From Rhodospirillaceae bacterium (lineage in GTDB: Bacteria > Pseudomonadota > Alphaproteobacteria > Rhodospirillales > Casp-alpha2): a stretch of 61,111 bases of DNA. Under the pieces are notes generated by a model. The model was given only the letters and a program-made list of their open reading frames with translations. It was not told the origin of the DNA and did not search any database. The position numbers and the translations under genes are program-made. This document shows positions 45,996 through 55,934 of the stretch, in pieces. The stretch's first letter is position 1, and each line of letters opens with the position of its first letter. The stretch lies in assembly GCA_002696205.1 (NCBI GenBank), contig NZRL01000144.1:1-61111 (forward strand). Reading direction: 5' to 3'.

Positions 45996-47693
45996 TTACG
46001 ACGGTTCCAGACCGCTTTCCAACTTGGCCTTGATCTTCGGGATCAGGTCTTCGTCGGGGTCGAGCGACAGGGACCGTTTCCATTGAAACCGGGCCTCGAG
46101 CTTGCGCCCGACCATCCAATAGGCGTCGCCCAGGTGATCGTTGATGACCGGGTCCTGCGGGCGCAGTTCGACGGCGCGTTCCAACTCGGCGACGGCCTCG
46201 TCGTACTTGCCGACGCGGTAATAGGCCCAGCCCAGGCTGTCGGCGATGAAGCCGTCGTTGGGCGCCAAGGAGACGGCCTTCTTGATCATGTCGGTGGCGC
46301 GGTCGAGCTGTTCACCCTGGTCGATCCAGGTATAGCCCAGGTAGTTCAGCACGTAGGGCTGATCCGGGCGCAGCTCCAGCGCCTTGAGAAGGTCCTTCTC
46401 GGATTCCTTCCACCGCTTGGCCCGTTCCAATGCGATGCCGCGGGCGTAGAACAGGCTCCAATGATGAGGTTCGGGCGTGGCGACCCGTTTGATCGCCGCC
46501 GAATAGGCGTCGGCCGCCTTGGTGAACTTTTCCTGGCGGCGATAGACATCGCCCATGTGGAGGAAGGGATCGGGCAGGTCCGGGCGGACCTTGGCGAGTT
46601 TTTCCAGGCGCTTGACCGCCGCGTCCGTGCGTTCCAGGTCGCCGACCAGGGCGGCGGCCTGAAGCTGCGCGCTCCATCCGTAGGCCGATTTCGGATCGAT
46701 GGCGTCGTATTCGGCGATGGCGGCGTTCAGGCGGTCTTCCGACTGCAGAATGTCGGCCAGGATGAACCGCGCCACGGGAAAGTCGGGCTTCATATGCACG
46801 GCCATGCGGATCAGCGCGACCGAGGTTTCATGGGCGCTTTGCCGGCGCAGGGACGAGCCGATGTCGTAGAGCGCTTCGGCCGCGCCGTCGCGCGCGGTCT
46901 TGATCGCGATCGGCGGTTTCTTGCCGGTCTCCAAACGCTTCAACGCGGTATCCATCAGGCGCGAGACCGGATGTTCGTCGATGTAGAGCTGATAGATCGC
47001 CTTCGCCCGTTCCGTATCGCCCGCCCGTTCCAGCATCGCGCCCAGCAAGTGGGTGACCCGCGACGACGGCGGCGATTGGCGTTCGATGACGCCGGTCAGC
47101 AACTTCGCGGCTTCGTCCGTCTTGCCGACCAATTGCAGGATCAGCGCCTCGTGGATTTCCACCAGGTTCTCGATCCCTTTCTTGTCCTCCAGCGGCTTGA
47201 GCGCCGCCAGGGCTTCCTCGCCCCGGCCCTGGCCATAGCGGCTCCAGGCCAGCAAAAGCGGCTTGGTGAAGGTCGACAACCCCTGGTCCGGCAGCTTAGC
47301 CAGCGTCGCCTCGGCGTCCTTGAACCGCTGGTGCTTGAAATGATCGACGGCCAGGGTCAGCTGCGCGATCGTCTGCTCCGGATCTTCCTTGAGATATTCC
47401 CGGGCGAAGGCGACGGCCTCCGGCATGCGGCCTTCGATCAGGTTGACGATGAAAGCCTGGCGCAGCAGCCCCGGGGTCTCTGGCTTTTGCTTGAGCGCGG
47501 CGCCCAGATATTCCGCCGCCGCGGCCAGATCGCCGTCGCGTTGCGCCTGGCGGCCCGACAGGTAATTGCCGATGAAGGTATTGGCGCCGGGCGCCTCGGC
47601 CTTTTCCGCCGATTTCGCGGCGACGTCTCCGGCGGCCAGGGCAAAGGCAAGACCGATGGCGAGGGGGCGAAGGAAGCGGCGGGGTGAGGTCAC
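45996..47693 (-). CDS. Exported tetratricopeptide-repeat protein
   Basis: A 565-residue protein with a signal peptide (FLRPLAIGLAFALAAGDVAA). It is built of about eleven TPR units, clear in PYVLNYLGYTWIDQGEQLD, GFIADSLGWAYYRVGKYDEAV and PVINDHLGDAYWMVGRKLEA. TPR proteins of this kind act as periplasmic scaffolds. The gene sits upstream of ispE, as in many related alphaproteobacteria. It has no enzymatic motif. Confidence 0.88.
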   Translation of the reverse strand: MTSPRRFLRPLAIGLAFALAAGDVAAKSAEKAEAPGANTFIGNYLSGRQAQRDGDLAAAAEYLGAALKQKPETPGLLRQAFIVNLIEGRMPEAVAFAREYLKEDPEQTIAQLTLAVDHFKHQRFKDAEATLAKLPDQGLSTFTKPLLLAWSRYGQGRGEEALAALKPLEDKKGIENLVEIHEALILQLVGKTDEAAKLLTGVIERQSPPSSRVTHLLGAMLERAGDTERAKAIYQLYIDEHPVSRLMDTALKRLETGKKPPIAIKTARDGAAEALYDIGSSLRRQSAHETSVALIRMAVHMKPDFPVARFILADILQSEDRLNAAIAEYDAIDPKSAYGWSAQLQAAALVGDLERTDAAVKRLEKLAKVRPDLPDPFLHMGDVYRRQEKFTKAADAYSAAIKRVATPEPHHWSLFYARGIALERAKRWKESEKDLLKALELRPDQPYVLNYLGYTWIDQGEQLDRATDMIKKAVSLAPNDGFIADSLGWAYYRVGKYDEAVAELERAVELRPQDPVINDHLGDAYWMVGRKLEARFQWKRSLSLDPDEDLIPKIKAKLESGLEPS

Positions 47694-47854
47694 GGGCGAA
47701 TCCCTGATCTGGTGGTCGCGGGTGGAAACGATATGGCGAGCGCATCAGTCTAGCCGAGCCGGCGGCGGGCCGCCACATCGGGGCGTCTTGGTTACGGGGA
47801 AATTCTATCCCAGGAACCTTTGGCAAAATAAGGGCAGTCGGTCATACTTCGCCC

Positions 47855-48103
47855 ATGCCTTTTCCGCCCCGCCCCGCCCGCAAGCTGGTGCTCGCGTCGT
47901 TGGAGAACGATGGGGGGACCCGATGCGTCGATATCTTTCGCCGCGGCGACGGAAGTCATGGTTTCGAGGAGTATCGGCGCGACCCGGAAGACCCCCGCGG
48001 ATGGTCCGGCGCGGCGGGCTTCGGCGACCGTGTTTTCGACACCGAAGAGGCCGCCAGAACGGCCGCAAACGGAGCCGTGGGCTGGCTTTCTGGCACGGCG
48101 TGA
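47855..48103 (+). CDS. Small hypothetical protein
   Basis: An 82-residue soluble protein with a strand-rich middle (CVDIFRRGDGSHGFEEYRRD) and a C-terminal helix (FDTEEAARTAANGAVGWL). It is divergent from the TPR gene with about 160 bp between. No family is recognised. Two start codons are close; ATG at 47855 is assumed. Confidence 0.6.
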   Translation: MPFPPRPARKLVLASLENDGGTRCVDIFRRGDGSHGFEEYRRDPEDPRGWSGAAGFGDRVFDTEEAARTAANGAVGWLSGTA

Positions 48104-48338
48104 ATCTAAAAATTTACTTGTGTAACAGGCCGTTCGGCAGTACCACTGCCTTCCGTGATTGAGCCCCAGCCGGTTTGGGCGGGCGGTACCCGGGCAGTGA
48201 CGCCCAACCCCCTTCTTACCTCAGGACGCATAAATCACCCGGAAAGCGCGGTTGCTTTTCCGGTATTTCATCATGCCGTATCGGCTTGGGGGAAAGTCCC
48301 CCGGAATGCGTTCGGCAACTAGTACGGGACTTTACGTA
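48104..48338 (+). promoter_or_regulatory. Long leader upstream of the cold-shock gene
   Basis: The 235-bp gap before the cold-shock protein start holds no gene. Such genes often have long structured 5' untranslated regions that control translation by temperature. The segment CCGGGCAGTGACGCCCAACCCC and a run near 48290 could fold, but no exact match to a known thermosensor is recognised. Confidence 0.35.
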
Positions 48339-48542
48339 ATGACCACTGGAACGGTTAAATTCTTCAACACGCAGAAGGGCTACGGCTTCATCACCCCCGA
48401 AGACGGCTCCAAGGATGTGTTCGTTCACATCACCGCCGTCGAGCAGTCCGGCATGGCCGGCCTGAACGAAGGGCAGAAGGTTAGCTTCGAAGTCCAGAAC
48501 GAAGCCCGCGGCCCCAAGGCCGTGAACCTGCAGGAAGCTTGA
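48339..48542 (+). CDS. Cold-shock domain protein (CspA family)
   Basis: A 67-residue single cold-shock domain. RNP1 is KGYGFITP and RNP2 is VFVHITAV, the nucleic-acid-binding aromatics. It begins [12 protein letters not shown]. It binds single-stranded RNA/DNA as an RNA chaperone in the cytoplasm. The leader before it is long, and a strong terminator follows. Confidence 0.95.
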   Translation: MTTGTVKFFNTQKGYGFITPEDGSKDVFVHITAVEQSGMAGLNEGQKVSFEVQNEARGPKAVNLQEA

Positions 48543-48596
48543 TCCAACAGGATCCAGACTAGAATCCAGCTTCAACTGCGTTGAAGTACGGTTCCA

Positions 48597-48634
48597 GGGT
48601 CATCCGCCGAAAGGCGGGTGGCCCTTTCCTTTTT
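48597..48634 (+). terminator. Rho-independent terminator after the cold-shock gene
   Basis: A 12-bp stem with two G-T pairs (48597-48608 with 48613-48624) has a GAAA loop and is followed by TTTCCTTTTT. It ends the cold-shock transcript. Confidence 0.85.
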
Positions 48635-48770
48635 CAGGGGCCGTTTCCAGCGCGTTTCCAGGGCTGGTCGCGGCCATGCCCGCCCGGTCGATATATTGCA
48701 TTTTTGTTACGCCGCGCCTCCGGCTACCATCCCCGGCAAAACGTCTTGGGATTTTCGCGGGGAACATCGG

Positions 48771-49496
48771 GTGACCGGCTATATCTTCGTGCTGGTGGCG
48801 GGTCTGGCCGCCGGCACGCTCAGCGGCGTCGTCGGGACCGGCGGCTCCATCATTCTGATGCCGATCCTGGTCTATCAGTTCGGCCCGCAGCAGGCCGTGC
48901 CGATCATGGCCATCGCCGCCGTGCTGGGCAATGTCGGCAAGGCCGTCGCCTGGTGGCGCGAGGTCGATTGGCGGGCCTTCTGGGCCTATTCCATCCTGGG
49001 TGTGCCGGGGGCGGCGCTGGGGGCGCGGACGTTGCTGGTCCTGCCGCCCCATGTGGTCGAGGTCGTCTTGGGCGGCTTCTTCCTTTTGATGATCCCCGGG
49101 CGGCGGTGGATGCAGGCCCGCGACTTCAAAATCCGCTATTGGCAATTGGCGATCATCGGCGGCGTGATCGGGTACCTCAGCGGCATCGTCCTGTCGACCG
49201 GGCCGCTCAGCATTCCGGCCTTTCTGGCTGTCGGTCTGACCAAGGGGGCGCTGATCTCGACCGAGGCGGCGGCCTCCCTTGCCTTGATGGTCAGTAAGGT
49301 CGCGACGTTCCAGCAATTGGGCGCCCTGCCGGGGCCGTTGGTGGTGCAGGGGGCGATCATCGGGGCATCGATGATGGCCGGTGCTTATCTGGGCAAGAAG
49401 GTAATGGCCCGCATGAGCCTGTCCGTGTTCGAACACGTGATGGACGTGATGTTGTTCTGTTCCGGACTGGCGCTGCTTTGGACGGCGATCAAGTAG
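48771..49496 (+). CDS. TauE/SafE-family membrane transporter
   Basis: About 241 residues with eight hydrophobic segments. The N-terminus reads VAGLAAGTLSGVVGTGGS, the glycine-rich TauE/SafE signature, and a second half-repeat contains GVIGYLSGIVLSTGPLS. Members export sulfite or sulfoacetate-type anions across the inner membrane, but many have no known substrate. The GTG start at 48771 follows GGGGAA and gives a family-length protein; a longer upstream frame is unlikely. It overlaps the convergent TetR gene by 8 nt. Confidence 0.85.
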   Translation: MTGYIFVLVAGLAAGTLSGVVGTGGSIILMPILVYQFGPQQAVPIMAIAAVLGNVGKAVAWWREVDWRAFWAYSILGVPGAALGARTLLVLPPHVVEVVLGGFFLLMIPGRRWMQARDFKIRYWQLAIIGGVIGYLSGIVLSTGPLSIPAFLAVGLTKGALISTEAAASLALMVSKVATFQQLGALPGPLVVQGAIIGASMMAGAYLGKKVMARMSLSVFEHVMDVMLFCSGLALLWTAIK

Positions 49497-50091
49497 GTCC
49501 GTCCGCCAGGGTGGTCAGCGACCGCCGCGCCGTCGTCTTCATCGCCGCGACGTAGCGTTTCTGCGGCCAGCCCGCATCCCCCACCAATTGTTCCCAATTG
49601 CGCACGGACAACAGGGTCCAGAGCAGGTCCGTCGCCTGGCGCGGCGGCAGGCCGGGCGCCAGCAGGCCGTCTTTTTTCAGCGCCGCCACCGCCGCCTCGC
49701 AGCCCTGGCGCAGGGCCGCCATGCGGTCGGCCCAGGCCTCGGCCGCCGCCGGGTCGCTGTCCGCCGCCGCTATCAGGGCGCGCGCGACACCGTGAATTTC
49801 CGGGATGTAGTTGCCCCAGGCCTCGATGAAGGCGTCCAGCCGCTCCGCCCCGCCGGTGGCGGCGCGGCTGGCGGCCAGGCGGCCGTCCACGCCCTTGGCG
49901 TCGTCGATATGGCGGGCCGTGGCGGTCAACAGGTCCGCCCGCGTCGGAAAATGCAGGTAGACGGCCTGGCGGCTGATCCCCGCCGCCTTGGCGATGTCGC
50001 CCATGCGGACGGCGGGGCCGCCGGACGATTCCAAAAGGGTCCAGGCGGCGTCGAGGATGCGGGTCGAAGTGTCGGTTTTGCTGCTTGACAT
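49489..50091 (-). CDS. TetR-family transcriptional regulator
   Basis: A 200-residue regulator. The N-terminal helix-turn-helix is RMGDIAKAAGISRQAVYLHFPTRADLL. The rest is the helical ligand domain with no diagnostic motif. It is divergent from a flavodoxin-fold oxidoreductase gene with a 65-bp gap that contains a palindrome at 50111-50125, so it probably represses that gene and itself. Confidence 0.9.
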   Translation of the reverse strand: MSSSKTDTSTRILDAAWTLLESSGGPAVRMGDIAKAAGISRQAVYLHFPTRADLLTATARHIDDAKGVDGRLAASRAATGGAERLDAFIEAWGNYIPEIHGVARALIAAADSDPAAAEAWADRMAALRQGCEAAVAALKKDGLLAPGLPPRQATDLLWTLLSVRNWEQLVGDAGWPQKRYVAAMKTTARRSLTTLADGPT

Positions 50092-50110
50092 GGTGTCAAT
50101 ATAAGCCTAT

Positions 50111-50125
50111 TTGACGCGCTGTCAA
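50111..50125. promoter_or_regulatory. Candidate TetR operator
   Basis: An inverted repeat TTGAC-GCGCT-GTCAA is centred between the divergent TetR and oxidoreductase genes. Further TGTCAA half-sites flank it (near 50095 and 50135). This spacing fits a TetR-family dimer site. Confidence 0.55.
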
Positions 50126-50156
50126 TTTACATAGTGTCAAGTAAAAGGATCGCATC

Positions 50157-50741
50157 ATGATCAAACGCATCTTCATCTGGGTCGCCCACCCCAAGGCGGG
50201 CTCCCTTTCTGCCGGTCTCGCCGATGCCTATCAGGAAGGGGCCGAACGCCTGGGCGCCCATATCCGCCGCATGGACCTCAGCGACATGACCTTCGATATG
50301 AATTTCGACGGTTACGGCGACGATATGCCGCCGTTGGAACCGGACTTGGTTCAGTGGCAGGAGAACCTCGCCTGGGCGGATCATGTCCTGGTCGTTCATC
50401 CCTATTGGTGGGGGGCGCTGCCGGGCAAGGCCAAGGCTCTGTTGGATCGCGCCCTGCTGCCCGGGTTCGCCTATCGCTACCGCCCGAACGGAAAGGGGTG
50501 GGACAAGCTGTTGGCCGGACGGACGGCCGACGTGATCGTGACCTCCGACACGCCGCCGTTGATCGATACCTTCATCTATGGCCGCCCGGGCCGACGGGTG
50601 ATGAAGAACCAGGTTCTCGGGTTCTGCGGCCTGCGCACGAAGAAGGTGGTGCAGTTCGGGCCCGTCACCAAGGCCGGGCCGGAAAAGATCTCCCGGTGGA
50701 TTGGCCAGGCAGGCGACATGGGCGGGCGCGCCGCCGCGTGA
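50157..50741 (+). CDS. Flavodoxin-fold NAD(P)H oxidoreductase (NQO family)
   Basis: A 194-residue protein of the NAD(P)H:quinone oxidoreductase / YwqN-type flavodoxin-like family. The flavin segment is WVAHPKAGSLSAGLADAY, and the central VHPYWWGALPGKAKALLDR is typical. It reduces quinones or similar electrophiles with FMN or FAD. It is probably controlled by the divergent TetR regulator, a standard inducible detoxification arrangement. Confidence 0.88.
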   Translation: MIKRIFIWVAHPKAGSLSAGLADAYQEGAERLGAHIRRMDLSDMTFDMNFDGYGDDMPPLEPDLVQWQENLAWADHVLVVHPYWWGALPGKAKALLDRALLPGFAYRYRPNGKGWDKLLAGRTADVIVTSDTPPLIDTFIYGRPGRRVMKNQVLGFCGLRTKKVVQFGPVTKAGPEKISRWIGQAGDMGGRAAA

Positions 50742-50892
50742 CCCCGCCGCCGGAACCCGTCGCCTGCGCCCCGGGATGCGTGAATTTCGCGTGAAACCGC
50801 CGCCCAGACGGGAAAATCAGAGAAATCCGATGGACACCGGCGTTTCCCGGCACTTAACGTAACGGGGTGACTTACCGGCCGCGAGGGGGAAG

Positions 50893-52293
50893 ATGAGCGA
50901 ATACGAATACGATCTGGTCGTCATGGGCTCCGGCCCGGCCGGTCAGCGCGCGGCGGTACAGGCGGCGAAACTGGGCAAACGAGTGCTGCTGGCGGAGAAA
51001 CAAACGGTCGTCGGCGGTGTCTGTCTGAACACCGGCACCATCCCGTCCAAGACGCTGCGCGCCGCGACCATGCACTTTTCCGGCTACAACGAACGCTCGA
51101 TCTACGGCTCGTCCTACAAGGTAAAGCAGGAAGTCACCATGGCGGACCTGCTGGGCCGCGCCGACCATGTGCGCCAGCTCGGCATCGACGTGACCCGCCA
51201 CCAGATGCAGCGCAACGGCATTCAGATCGTCGCCGCCGAGGCATCGTTCCTCGATCCGCACCGTATCTCGCTGGCCCCCTGTGCCGGCGGTCCGGCGTCG
51301 GAGGTCACGGCGGCCAACGTGGTCATCGCCGTCGGCACGACGACGACGCGCGACCCCGACATCGCCTTCGACGGCGAACATATCTTTACCTCCGACGATA
51401 TCCTGGACCTCCACGACCTGCCGAAAAGCCTGACGGTGATCGGCGCCGGGGTGATCGGCATCGAATACGCGACGATCTTCGCGACGCTGGGCGTGCGGGT
51501 CACCGTGGTCGACAAGCGTCTGCGGGTGCTGCCCTTCGTCGACGAGGAAATCATCGACAACCTTGTCCATCTGATGCGCCAGGAACGGGTGACCCTTCGC
51601 CTGGGCGAAGAGGTTTCGGGGATCGAGGTGGTCGACGGCGAACAGGGCCAGAAGGTCCATATCGCGCTGAAAAGCGGCAAGCACATCCATTCGGAGACCG
51701 TGCTGTATTCCATCGGGCGCACCGGTGCGACGGCGGGGCTGAACCTGGACGCCGCCGGGGTATCCGCCGACAACCGCGGGCGCATCACGGTCAACGCCGG
51801 CTATCAGACCGAGGTGGATCATATCTACGCCGTCGGCGACGTGATCGGTTTTCCGGCTTTGGCCTCGACCTCGATGGAGCAGGGGCGTCTCGCCGCCTGT
51901 CACGCCTTCGGCGTCGAAGCCAACAGCTTCCCGAACCTTCTGCCCTACGGCATCTATACGATCCCCGAGATTTCGGTGGTGGGGAAGAACGAACAGGAAC
52001 TGACCGAGGCGGAAATCCCGTACGAGGTCGGGCGCGCCGTCTACAAGGAAATCGCCCGCGGCCAGATCGTCGGCGATCAGGCGGGTTTGTTGAAAATCCT
52101 GTTCGATCCGGAAACGCGCAAGATTCTGGGCGTCCATATCATCGGCGACGGCGCCTGCGAATTGATCCATATCGGTCAGGCGGTGATGTCGCTGGGCGGC
52201 ACGCTGGATTACCTGCGCGATACGGTCTTCAACTATCCGACCTTCGCCGAATGCTATAAGACCGCCGCCTTCGACGGCATCAACCGCCTCTGA
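50893..52293 (+). CDS. sthA: Soluble pyridine nucleotide transhydrogenase
   Basis: A 466-residue flavoprotein disulfide-reductase relative. The FAD motif is MGSGPAGQRAAVQAAK. The redox site reads GGVCLNTGTIPSKTLR, so the second cysteine of the usual pair is a threonine, as in SthA. The NAD motif is VIGAGVIGIEYATIF, and a second FAD segment is IYAVGDVIGFP. It transfers hydride between NADH and NADPH in the cytoplasm. A GGGGGAAG site precedes the start. Confidence 0.94.
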   Translation: MSEYEYDLVVMGSGPAGQRAAVQAAKLGKRVLLAEKQTVVGGVCLNTGTIPSKTLRAATMHFSGYNERSIYGSSYKVKQEVTMADLLGRADHVRQLGIDVTRHQMQRNGIQIVAAEASFLDPHRISLAPCAGGPASEVTAANVVIAVGTTTTRDPDIAFDGEHIFTSDDILDLHDLPKSLTVIGAGVIGIEYATIFATLGVRVTVVDKRLRVLPFVDEEIIDNLVHLMRQERVTLRLGEEVSGIEVVDGEQGQKVHIALKSGKHIHSETVLYSIGRTGATAGLNLDAAGVSADNRGRITVNAGYQTEVDHIYAVGDVIGFPALASTSMEQGRLAACHAFGVEANSFPNLLPYGIYTIPEISVVGKNEQELTEAEIPYEVGRAVYKEIARGQIVGDQAGLLKILFDPETRKILGVHIIGDGACELIHIGQAVMSLGGTLDYLRDTVFNYPTFAECYKTAAFDGINRL

Positions 52294-52369
52294 CAGGAGG
52301 TGCCAACCTCGTGTCGCCGTAGGGTGGGGCGGTGGCGGCGCGGGCCGAACCGGACTCGAGGTATTGGTC

Positions 52370-52621
52370 ATGGCCCCACGACCCCCATTCGATAGCCGCT
52401 TCCTCAAGTTCCTCGCCAAGCATATGGCGGTCGGCTTCGCTCTGGCGCTGACGGTCTCGGGCTTGATCGTGGCGACGGATTTCGCGGGTCTCTGGTCGCT
52501 GGTCAATCGGTCGGAGACCGGGCTGATCGCCTTCGCGGCGATGACCTTTCTGTTCTTCGTCACCTTCGCGGGCGCGCAGGTCGCCTTCGCCATCCTGTCC
52601 ATGCCGGACAAGGACGATTGA
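52370..52621 (+). CDS. Small two-helix membrane protein
   Basis: An 83-residue protein with two hydrophobic helices (MAVGFALALTVSGLIVATDF and GLIAFAAMTFLFFVTFAGA). A GAGG ribosome binding site precedes the ATG. It is an inner-membrane protein with a short acidic C-terminal tail. No family is recognised. Confidence 0.7.
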   Translation: MAPRPPFDSRFLKFLAKHMAVGFALALTVSGLIVATDFAGLWSLVNRSETGLIAFAAMTFLFFVTFAGAQVAFAILSMPDKDD

Positions 52622-52761
52622 CGGCGGGCGATATCGCCCCGCCCTTGGAGATATTTACATCCCGATTTCGTATTTTGGCATCGATCTTGCGTATTCTCGG
52701 ACGAGGCTACCGACCGCGTCATTTTGCGACGCGCCGGCAAACGGCCCCCAAGGAAAGAGCC

Positions 52762-52956
52762 ATGACCGATACCGCGATGACAACCGAAACCGCCGTGCAG
52801 GACGATGCCAGTCTGACGGAAGATCAGCGGGCCTACCTTGAAAAAATCAACGCGATGAAGGCCGAAACCAAGCATCTGAAATTCGGAACGCGCCTGCTCG
52901 ACAGCACCATGAACGCATCGACGCGGGTCCTGCGCGGACTGATCCGCGATACCTAA
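52762..52956 (+). CDS. Small hypothetical protein
   Basis: A 64-residue polar protein preceded by AAGGAAAGAG. The second half is helical (AYLEKINAMKAETKHLKF, STMNASTRVLRGLI). Its stop lies only 3 bp from the convergent ETF-QO stop. Function unknown. Confidence 0.55.
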   Translation: MTDTAMTTETAVQDDASLTEDQRAYLEKINAMKAETKHLKFGTRLLDSTMNASTRVLRGLIRDT

Positions 52957-52959
52957 GGA

Positions 52960-54597
52960 CTACATGTTCGGGTAGTTCGGTCCTTCGCCGCCCTGCGGCG
53001 TGACCCAGTTGATGTTCTGGGTCGGGTCCTTAATGTCGCAGGTCTTGCAGTGGATGCAGTTCTGGCCGTTGATCTGGAACTGCGTCTCGCCGTCCACTTC
53101 CACGTATTCATAGACACCGGCCGGGCAGAAGCGCGCTTCGGGCCCGGCGTATTCGGCCCAGTTCACGGCCATCGGGACGCTGTCATCCTTCAGGGTCAGG
53201 TGACAGGGCTGTTCTTCCTCATGGAAGGTGCCCGCCAACTGCACGCTTGAAAGCTTGTCGAAGGTCAGCTTGCCGTCGGGCTTGGGATAGTCGATCGGCT
53301 TGGCGTTCTTGGCCTTCTTCAACTGCGAATGGTCGGCCTTGTTCTTCAGGGTCCAAGGCGCGTGGCCGAAGAACAGGAAGGTATCGATGGCGCCCAGGAC
53401 CAGCCCGGCCCACATGCCCCAATGGAATTGCGGGCGCATGTTGCGGGCCCGGTAAAGTTCCTTCCAGACCCAGCTTTTCTTCACCGCTTCCGTATAGGCC
53501 GGCAGGCCGTCGGCCGGATTGGCACCGGATTTCAATGCCTCGGCGACCGCTTCGGCGGCCAGCATGCCGGTCTTCATGGCGGTGTGGCTGCCCTTGATCT
53601 TGGGCGTGTTGAGGAAGCCCGCGGTGCAGCCGATCAAGGCGCCGCCGGGGAAGCTCAGGCCCGGAACGGACTGATAGCCGCCTTCGTTCAGTGCGCGGGC
53701 ACCGTAGGAAATGCGCCGACCGCCTTCCAGGATCTTCGCGATCTCGGGATGGGTCTTGTAGCGCTGTAGCTCGTCAAAGGGCGAAAGATACGGGTTCTGG
53801 TAATCCAGGCCGACGACGAAGCCGAGGGCGACCTGATTGTTTTCCAGGTGATACAGGAACGATCCGCCATAGGTCTTACTGTCCAGCGGCCAGCCGATGG
53901 TGTGCAGGATCTCGCCCGGCTTGTGGTTCTCGGGCTTGACCTCCCACAGTTCCTTGAGGCCGATGCCGTAGGTCTGCGGATCGGCCGGTTTGCCTTCCGG
54001 GCCCTTGGACCGCAGATCGAATTTCTGTTCCAGCGTCTTGGTCAGATGGCCGCGGCAGCCTTCGGCGAACAGCGTATATTTGGCGTGCAACTCAACGCCC
54101 GGCTCGTGATTCGGCCCGGGGGTGCCGTCGCGGTTCAGGCCCATGTCGCCGGTGGCGATGCCTTTGACGCTGCCATCGTCGTTATACAGAACCTCGGCGG
54201 CGGCGAAGCCCGGATAGATTTCAGCCCCCATCGCTTCCGCCTGTTCGCCCAGCCAGCGGCAGACCAGACCCAGGGAGACGATATAGTTGCCGTGATTCTT
54301 CATCTGCGGCGGCGTCGGCAGGCGCAGCGAGCCCGCCGGGCCCAGCAGCATGAACTTGTCCTTGCCCGCCGGGGTATTGAGCGGCGCGCCCTTTTCCTTC
54401 CAGTCGGGGATCAGTTCGTTCAGGGCGCGCGGTTCCAGCACGGCGCCCGACAGGATATGGGCGCCGACTTCCGATCCTTTTTCGACGACACAGACGGTGC
54501 ATTCCGGGTGAACCTGACGCAGTCGGATGGCGGCGGCCAGGCCCGACGGCCCCGCGCCCACGATCACCACATCGAATTCCATGGATTCCCGTTCCAT
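52960..54597 (-). CDS. Electron transfer flavoprotein-ubiquinone oxidoreductase
   Basis: A 545-residue protein. The N-terminal FAD motif is [17 protein letters not shown]. The middle has the substrate segments [18 protein letters not shown] and [20 protein letters not shown]. The C-terminus binds a 4Fe-4S cluster ([21 protein letters not shown]). It passes electrons from ETF to ubiquinone at the inner membrane, linking fatty-acid and amino-acid oxidation to respiration. The start at 54597 follows a GAGG site; the 15-residue-shorter alternative starts at 54582. It is divergent from the uracil-DNA glycosylase gene. Confidence 0.95.
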   Translation of the reverse strand: MERESMEFDVVIVGAGPSGLAAAIRLRQVHPECTVCVVEKGSEVGAHILSGAVLEPRALNELIPDWKEKGAPLNTPAGKDKFMLLGPAGSLRLPTPPQMKNHGNYIVSLGLVCRWLGEQAEAMGAEIYPGFAAAEVLYNDDGSVKGIATGDMGLNRDGTPGPNHEPGVELHAKYTLFAEGCRGHLTKTLEQKFDLRSKGPEGKPADPQTYGIGLKELWEVKPENHKPGEILHTIGWPLDSKTYGGSFLYHLENNQVALGFVVGLDYQNPYLSPFDELQRYKTHPEIAKILEGGRRISYGARALNEGGYQSVPGLSFPGGALIGCTAGFLNTPKIKGSHTAMKTGMLAAEAVAEALKSGANPADGLPAYTEAVKKSWVWKELYRARNMRPQFHWGMWAGLVLGAIDTFLFFGHAPWTLKNKADHSQLKKAKNAKPIDYPKPDGKLTFDKLSSVQLAGTFHEEEQPCHLTLKDDSVPMAVNWAEYAGPEARFCPAGVYEYVEVDGETQFQINGQNCIHCKTCDIKDPTQNINWVTPQGGEGPNYPNM

Positions 54598-54736
54598 CCT
54601 TATCGTCCTCGTCTCAATTTCGGCTGGTTTGAATGTGCATTTGCGAATTGCGTTATGGCATCCCTTGCCCCCCGGCTGCAACTGCCTGTGGATTCTATCG
54701 AGACTCCGGGCCGGTGTGCCGTGATAGAATTTCGCC

Positions 54737-55657
54737 ATGACCGAGACCCCATCCCATGCCGCGGGCGATCCCGTCGCCCTGAAGGCGCTGCTGCAATGGT
54801 ATCTGGAGGCCGGCGTCGACGAAGCCATCGCCGACGCGCCCCAGGACCGCTTTGCCGAGCAGGTCCAGGCCCTGGCCGCCCGCGAGGCCGCGCGCCAGGC
54901 GGCCCCGGCCGCCGCCCCGGGATTGGGCGAGGGGCCGATGCCCGGACCGGCGCGGGGGCGGGGTGCCGATCCGGCGCCGCGTGGGCCGCTGACCAAACCG
55001 GCGGCCCCGGCCCAGGTTTCGGATGAAGCCGCGATCAAGGATGCCGTCGCCGAGGCGGGCAAGGCGGAAACGGTCGAGGCTCTGCGGACGGCATTGGAAG
55101 GTTTCGACGGCTGCGCGTTGAAGAAGACAGCCTCGAACCTGTGTTTCATCGACGGCAACCCGAAGGCCCGCGTGCTGTTCGTCGGCGAGGCCCCGGGGGC
55201 CGAGGAAGACCGCCAGGGCCTGCCCTTCGTCGGGCCGTCGGGTAAGTTGTTGGATGCCATGCTGGCGTCGGTCGGCCTGGACCGGAACGGCGAAGGGGAT
55301 GCCGCCGCGCTGATTTCCAACACCGTGTTCTGGCGGCCGCCCGGCAACCGCACGCCGACGCCGTCGGAAGGGGCGATCTGCCTGCCCTTCGTCGAACGGC
55401 TGATCGAAATCGTCGACCCCAAGGTGCTGGTCTGCGTCGGCGGGCCGTCGGCCAAGACGCTGCTGGCCCAGACCCAGGGAATCACCCGCCTGCGCGGTAA
55501 GTGGTTCGAATTCGGCACGCCGCGCCTGGCGGCGCCGATCCCGGCGATGGCGCTCTATCATCCGGCCTATCTGTTGCGCTCGCCGGCCATGAAACGGGAC
55601 GCCTGGCGCGATCTTTTGATGCTGAAGGCCAAATTGGCGGAGGCCGGCGGGGGCTGA
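54737..55657 (+). CDS. Family-4-like uracil-DNA glycosylase lacking Fe-S cysteines
   Basis: A 306-residue protein. An Ala/Pro-rich N-terminal extension (1-110) is followed by the UDG core: [39 protein letters not shown] and the C-terminal YHPAYLLR. It removes uracil from DNA. In classical family 4 enzymes four cysteines hold a 4Fe-4S cluster. Here the CRPPGNR position is W (FWRPPGNR) and the first CxxC pair is reduced to one cysteine (FDGCALKK), so the cluster is probably absent. Similar Fe-S-less forms occur in alphaproteobacteria. Confidence 0.85.
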   Translation: MTETPSHAAGDPVALKALLQWYLEAGVDEAIADAPQDRFAEQVQALAAREAARQAAPAAAPGLGEGPMPGPARGRGADPAPRGPLTKPAAPAQVSDEAAIKDAVAEAGKAETVEALRTALEGFDGCALKKTASNLCFIDGNPKARVLFVGEAPGAEEDRQGLPFVGPSGKLLDAMLASVGLDRNGEGDAAALISNTVFWRPPGNRTPTPSEGAICLPFVERLIEIVDPKVLVCVGGPSAKTLLAQTQGITRLRGKWFEFGTPRLAAPIPAMALYHPAYLLRSPAMKRDAWRDLLMLKAKLAEAGGG

Positions 55658-55934
55658 TCTCGGGCGCTGCCCGGACCGGCTCGTATTAACCATAATTCCC
55701 AGATATGCCGGGATGCTTTCCTGTATTCACAAAATGTGGGACACTGGCGGTGTCACGGGCGGCGTCCTGATCTTGCTTGGGTGCCGGTGGGCGAATTGAC
55801 GCGGCGAGAACCGCCCGCGTCGGCCCGGCCGGAAGGTTGAGGCGCCGGGGACAGGACGCTATAACGTCGCTACTCATTGAGGAGCGAACGCGATCCGCCG
55901 GTACAGGCGGGCGGAAAATGAATTAAGGGGCTTC

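Noticed and set aside
45954-47687. 577-codon plus-strand frame opposite the TPR gene
   Set aside because: The minus-strand TPR protein has a signal peptide and clear repeats; the plus-strand frame is its shadow.
50872-52875. 667-codon minus-strand frame opposite sthA
   Set aside because: The plus strand encodes a complete flavoprotein; the antisense frame has no domain and is a shadow.
54598-55518. 307-codon N-terminal extension of the ETF-QO frame
   Set aside because: It runs antisense through the uracil-DNA glycosylase gene. The FAD motif and ribosome binding site place the true start at 54597.
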